Source: Desmodesmus armatus (lineage: Eukaryota; Chlorophyta; Chlorophyceae; Sphaeropleales; Scenedesmaceae). Taken from it: a stretch of DNA of 64,000 bases. The translations under genes were made by a program, and so were the position numbers. This document shows positions 62,423 to 64,000 of this stretch, piece by piece. How positions within the stretch are numbered: the first letter of the stretch is position 1; the number at the start of each line of letters is the position of its first letter. Under the pieces are notes generated by a model. The model searched no databases. It was not told the DNA's origin and worked only from the letters and a program-made list of their open reading frames with translations. Location: positions 1-64,000 of the forward strand of contig VIIQ02000746.1 in the NCBI GenBank assembly GCA_007449985.2. Direction: 5' to 3'.

Positions 62423-62598
62423 TGGGGCTGCAAGACATGAAGTATAAACACAGAGTCTTGTCCTAGCGTTTAACCTTGCGCAGGACTTGCTGTGCTGTAC
62501 CCCCCTCTGATCTATCACCTCTGATCTGACTGCAGTACACTTTGCTAGTCTAGCGCCAGCACGCTGTGATTCCCTGAATTAAGTACAGTAATAGGTAC

Positions 62599-63711
62599 AT
62601 GTTTTCCCCTTATCCATCAGACTATGTATCCACGGCCAGCAGCCCCCCTTTTTTGAGGTTTCAGGAACTTGCAAGGGCTGCTGGACTGAGTCGGGCTTTC
62701 ACTCTGTCGGTAGGTGTTGGACACCTGGACCCTGTGGTCGTTGTAATAGCAGCCAAACCAACCCCTGAGGTCACGGCTATAGTGCCATACCCCTCACGCA
62801 GCATTTCTTTGTGCGGGTTTGCCTCAGGTCAAGCTGCAGCTCTACACTGTGCTGAGAGACCAGCGGGAGAAACAAGGTAATGCAGAAACCGCGCCATTCC
62901 ACGTAACAAGCATCGGCAGGAGCCAGCCAGACCCTGTACTCCTGGTGCCAACCACCTCGTGGTCAAAGCAGCAGTCCACGCATGTACTCCGTATGCTCAG
63001 CACATAGCATTCAGGGGCCTTACATGACAGTTCCAAGCTGAAGTTCTGCCTTGTGTGAGGGGTTCGCTATCAGGCAGTGCCGCTTACTGAACCAGATCTC
63101 AACGGTGAAGGCCCCAAGACAGACTACAACAATGAGGGAGGGGATACAAAGGGCTACAAGGGGTTACAAAGCAGCTCACAGCCACTATACACCCCCATGC
63201 AGTGGTGTTTAGAGGGTGAAGGGGAGGGCTTCACGCTAAGGGTTATGCCCTTCACCCGTCAAGGGTAGGAGGGTGAAGGGCTTAGCACCCCCCTTGACCG
63301 CACCCTTGACAACCAGGTGGATCAGGGGTGAAGGGTGGGGCTTCACCGGATAAAGGCTGCCGGCCTAGTGAGCAGTCTGCAAGGGAGCCCACTATCAGCA
63401 AGTGTGTGCCTGCCTCAAACATGAGGCACACATGCTGCCTTACTCAGAAGTGCTGAGCTAAGGCTGGAGCCAGTCCCCCGCCACCCCTCTGCAGCAAGGC
63501 CATCTCAAGGACAGCACAGGGCAAGGAGCATCACACACTCAAACATTCCAATGCCATAAATGCCGACGCGCCATGCTGTGCGATGCAGGCAAGCCCGGAC
63601 TAACAGCAGCAGAGGTTGCACAGCTGCTGCAGCTCAACACACAGGCAGGCTTCCGGGGCGTTGTGGACTGGCTAGATGTGCTAGTGACAGTGGGCACCTT
63701 ACAGCGCACAG
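62599..63711 (+). CDS. probable SAM-dependent O-methyltransferase, first exons, runs off window
   Basis: Exons 62599-62709 (ATG; ELARAAGLSRAFTLS), 62828-62876 (VKLQLYTVLRDQREKQ) and 63589-63711 join in phase (0, then 1). The third exon reads GLTAAEVAQLLQLN and VVDWLDVLVTVGTLQR, the winged-helix dimerisation domain found before the Rossmann core of plant- and fungal-type O-methyltransferases (A-x-x-L-x-L then DWLDxLVxxGxLxR). The SAM-binding core should lie to the right of the window. Substrate unknown. A possible next exon after the CAG at 63936 closes quickly with TAA, so either it is not an exon or the frame is broken. Donors are GTAGGT, GTAATG and GTGGGT. Confidence 0.55.
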
Positions 63712-64000
63712 GTGGGTAGCAAAACAGGCAGTGTGGCTAGTGCGGGTTTCTCAGACATGCAGCAAGGTGGTTGACGGGGCGCGCACAGGTTGGTTGTGAA
63801 GCCCTATAGCTGCATGCAGCGTTGGAGGAACATGGGATGCTTGGCTGGTGGTTGTACAAACATGTTTTGCAGTTGCATGAGGTTGTCCCGAAGGAAGCCT
63901 GCCTACACACCTCCGTCCGCTGTCCCTGTGTGGCAGGCCAACAAGTTGGCTTCCCATTTGAGAGCCACAGCAAGGCATAAGATGGATGCATATGTCATAA
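63712..64000. other. intron or downstream part of the methyltransferase gene
   Basis: No exon is confirmed. An acceptor-like GTGTGGCAG at 63928-63936 is followed by only 14 open codons in the expected phase. Confidence 0.35.

Noticed and set aside
62221..62518. Longer 99-codon version of the small membrane protein
   Set aside because: The extra N-terminus crosses a good acceptor site (CTTGCAG) and looks like intron sequence.

Overview
The window is nuclear DNA of a eukaryote, most likely a chlorophyte green alga of the Chlorophyceae (Chlamydomonas/Haematococcus type). The reasons are genes with many short GT-AG introns, strong CAG/CTG richness that gives poly-Q and poly-A protein tracts, long G or C homopolymers, an algal-type complex III subunit, and a TGTAA motif about 65 bases after one stop codon. 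There are no prokaryotic operons, ribosome binding sites or CRISPR arrays. All exon boundaries were placed by eye from splice consensus, reading phase and similarity to paralogues or known families. No alignment or database search was run.

Layout. 1-5.6 kb: a Ty3/gypsy LTR retrotransposon with a decayed gag-protease part and an intact pol, whose two halves meet in a PHD finger at a possible -1 frameshift heptamer. 5.9-20.3 kb: three same-strand copies of an unrecognised Q/A-rich gene, each broken differently; the right-hand copy ends in a long tail with SUMO-acceptor and SUMO-binding motifs. An F-box/LRR-like gene sits among them (12.5-15.2 kb) with a partial duplicate of its 3' end. 21.9-22.5 kb: a complete three-exon gene for complex III subunit QCR8, head to head with a 19-exon gene for the splicing factor SR140/U2SURP (22.9-32.6 kb). 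33.6-35.2 kb: a single-exon coiled-coil protein. 36.4-40.3 kb: a TPR-containing protein arginine methyltransferase related to PRMT7/PRMT9.

42.7-56.9 kb holds three same-strand paralogues (A, B, C) of an unrecognised family with a leucine-rich N-terminus. A carries nested fold-back elements and a fragment of a B-like exon in its introns. B has lost (or never had) two of A's introns. C is cut off upstream by a transposon fragment. 56.9-61.5 kb is transposon territory: two nearly identical 1,050-bp copies of a Tc1/mariner-like transposase first exon. In the right copy the transposase has a 780-nt intron filled almost end to end by an antisense open frame resembling a small PD-(D/E)XK/VSR-type nuclease. 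The right edge holds a possible small membrane protein and the first exons of a probable O-methyltransferase.

How the parts relate: QCR8 (respiration), SR140 (U2 snRNP splicing) and the PRMT-like gene (arginine methylation) look like housekeeping genes. The flanks of this core are duplicated gene families and mobile DNA, and most pseudogenisation and intron change lies there. The feature I would follow first is the transposase intron with its antisense nuclease-like frame.
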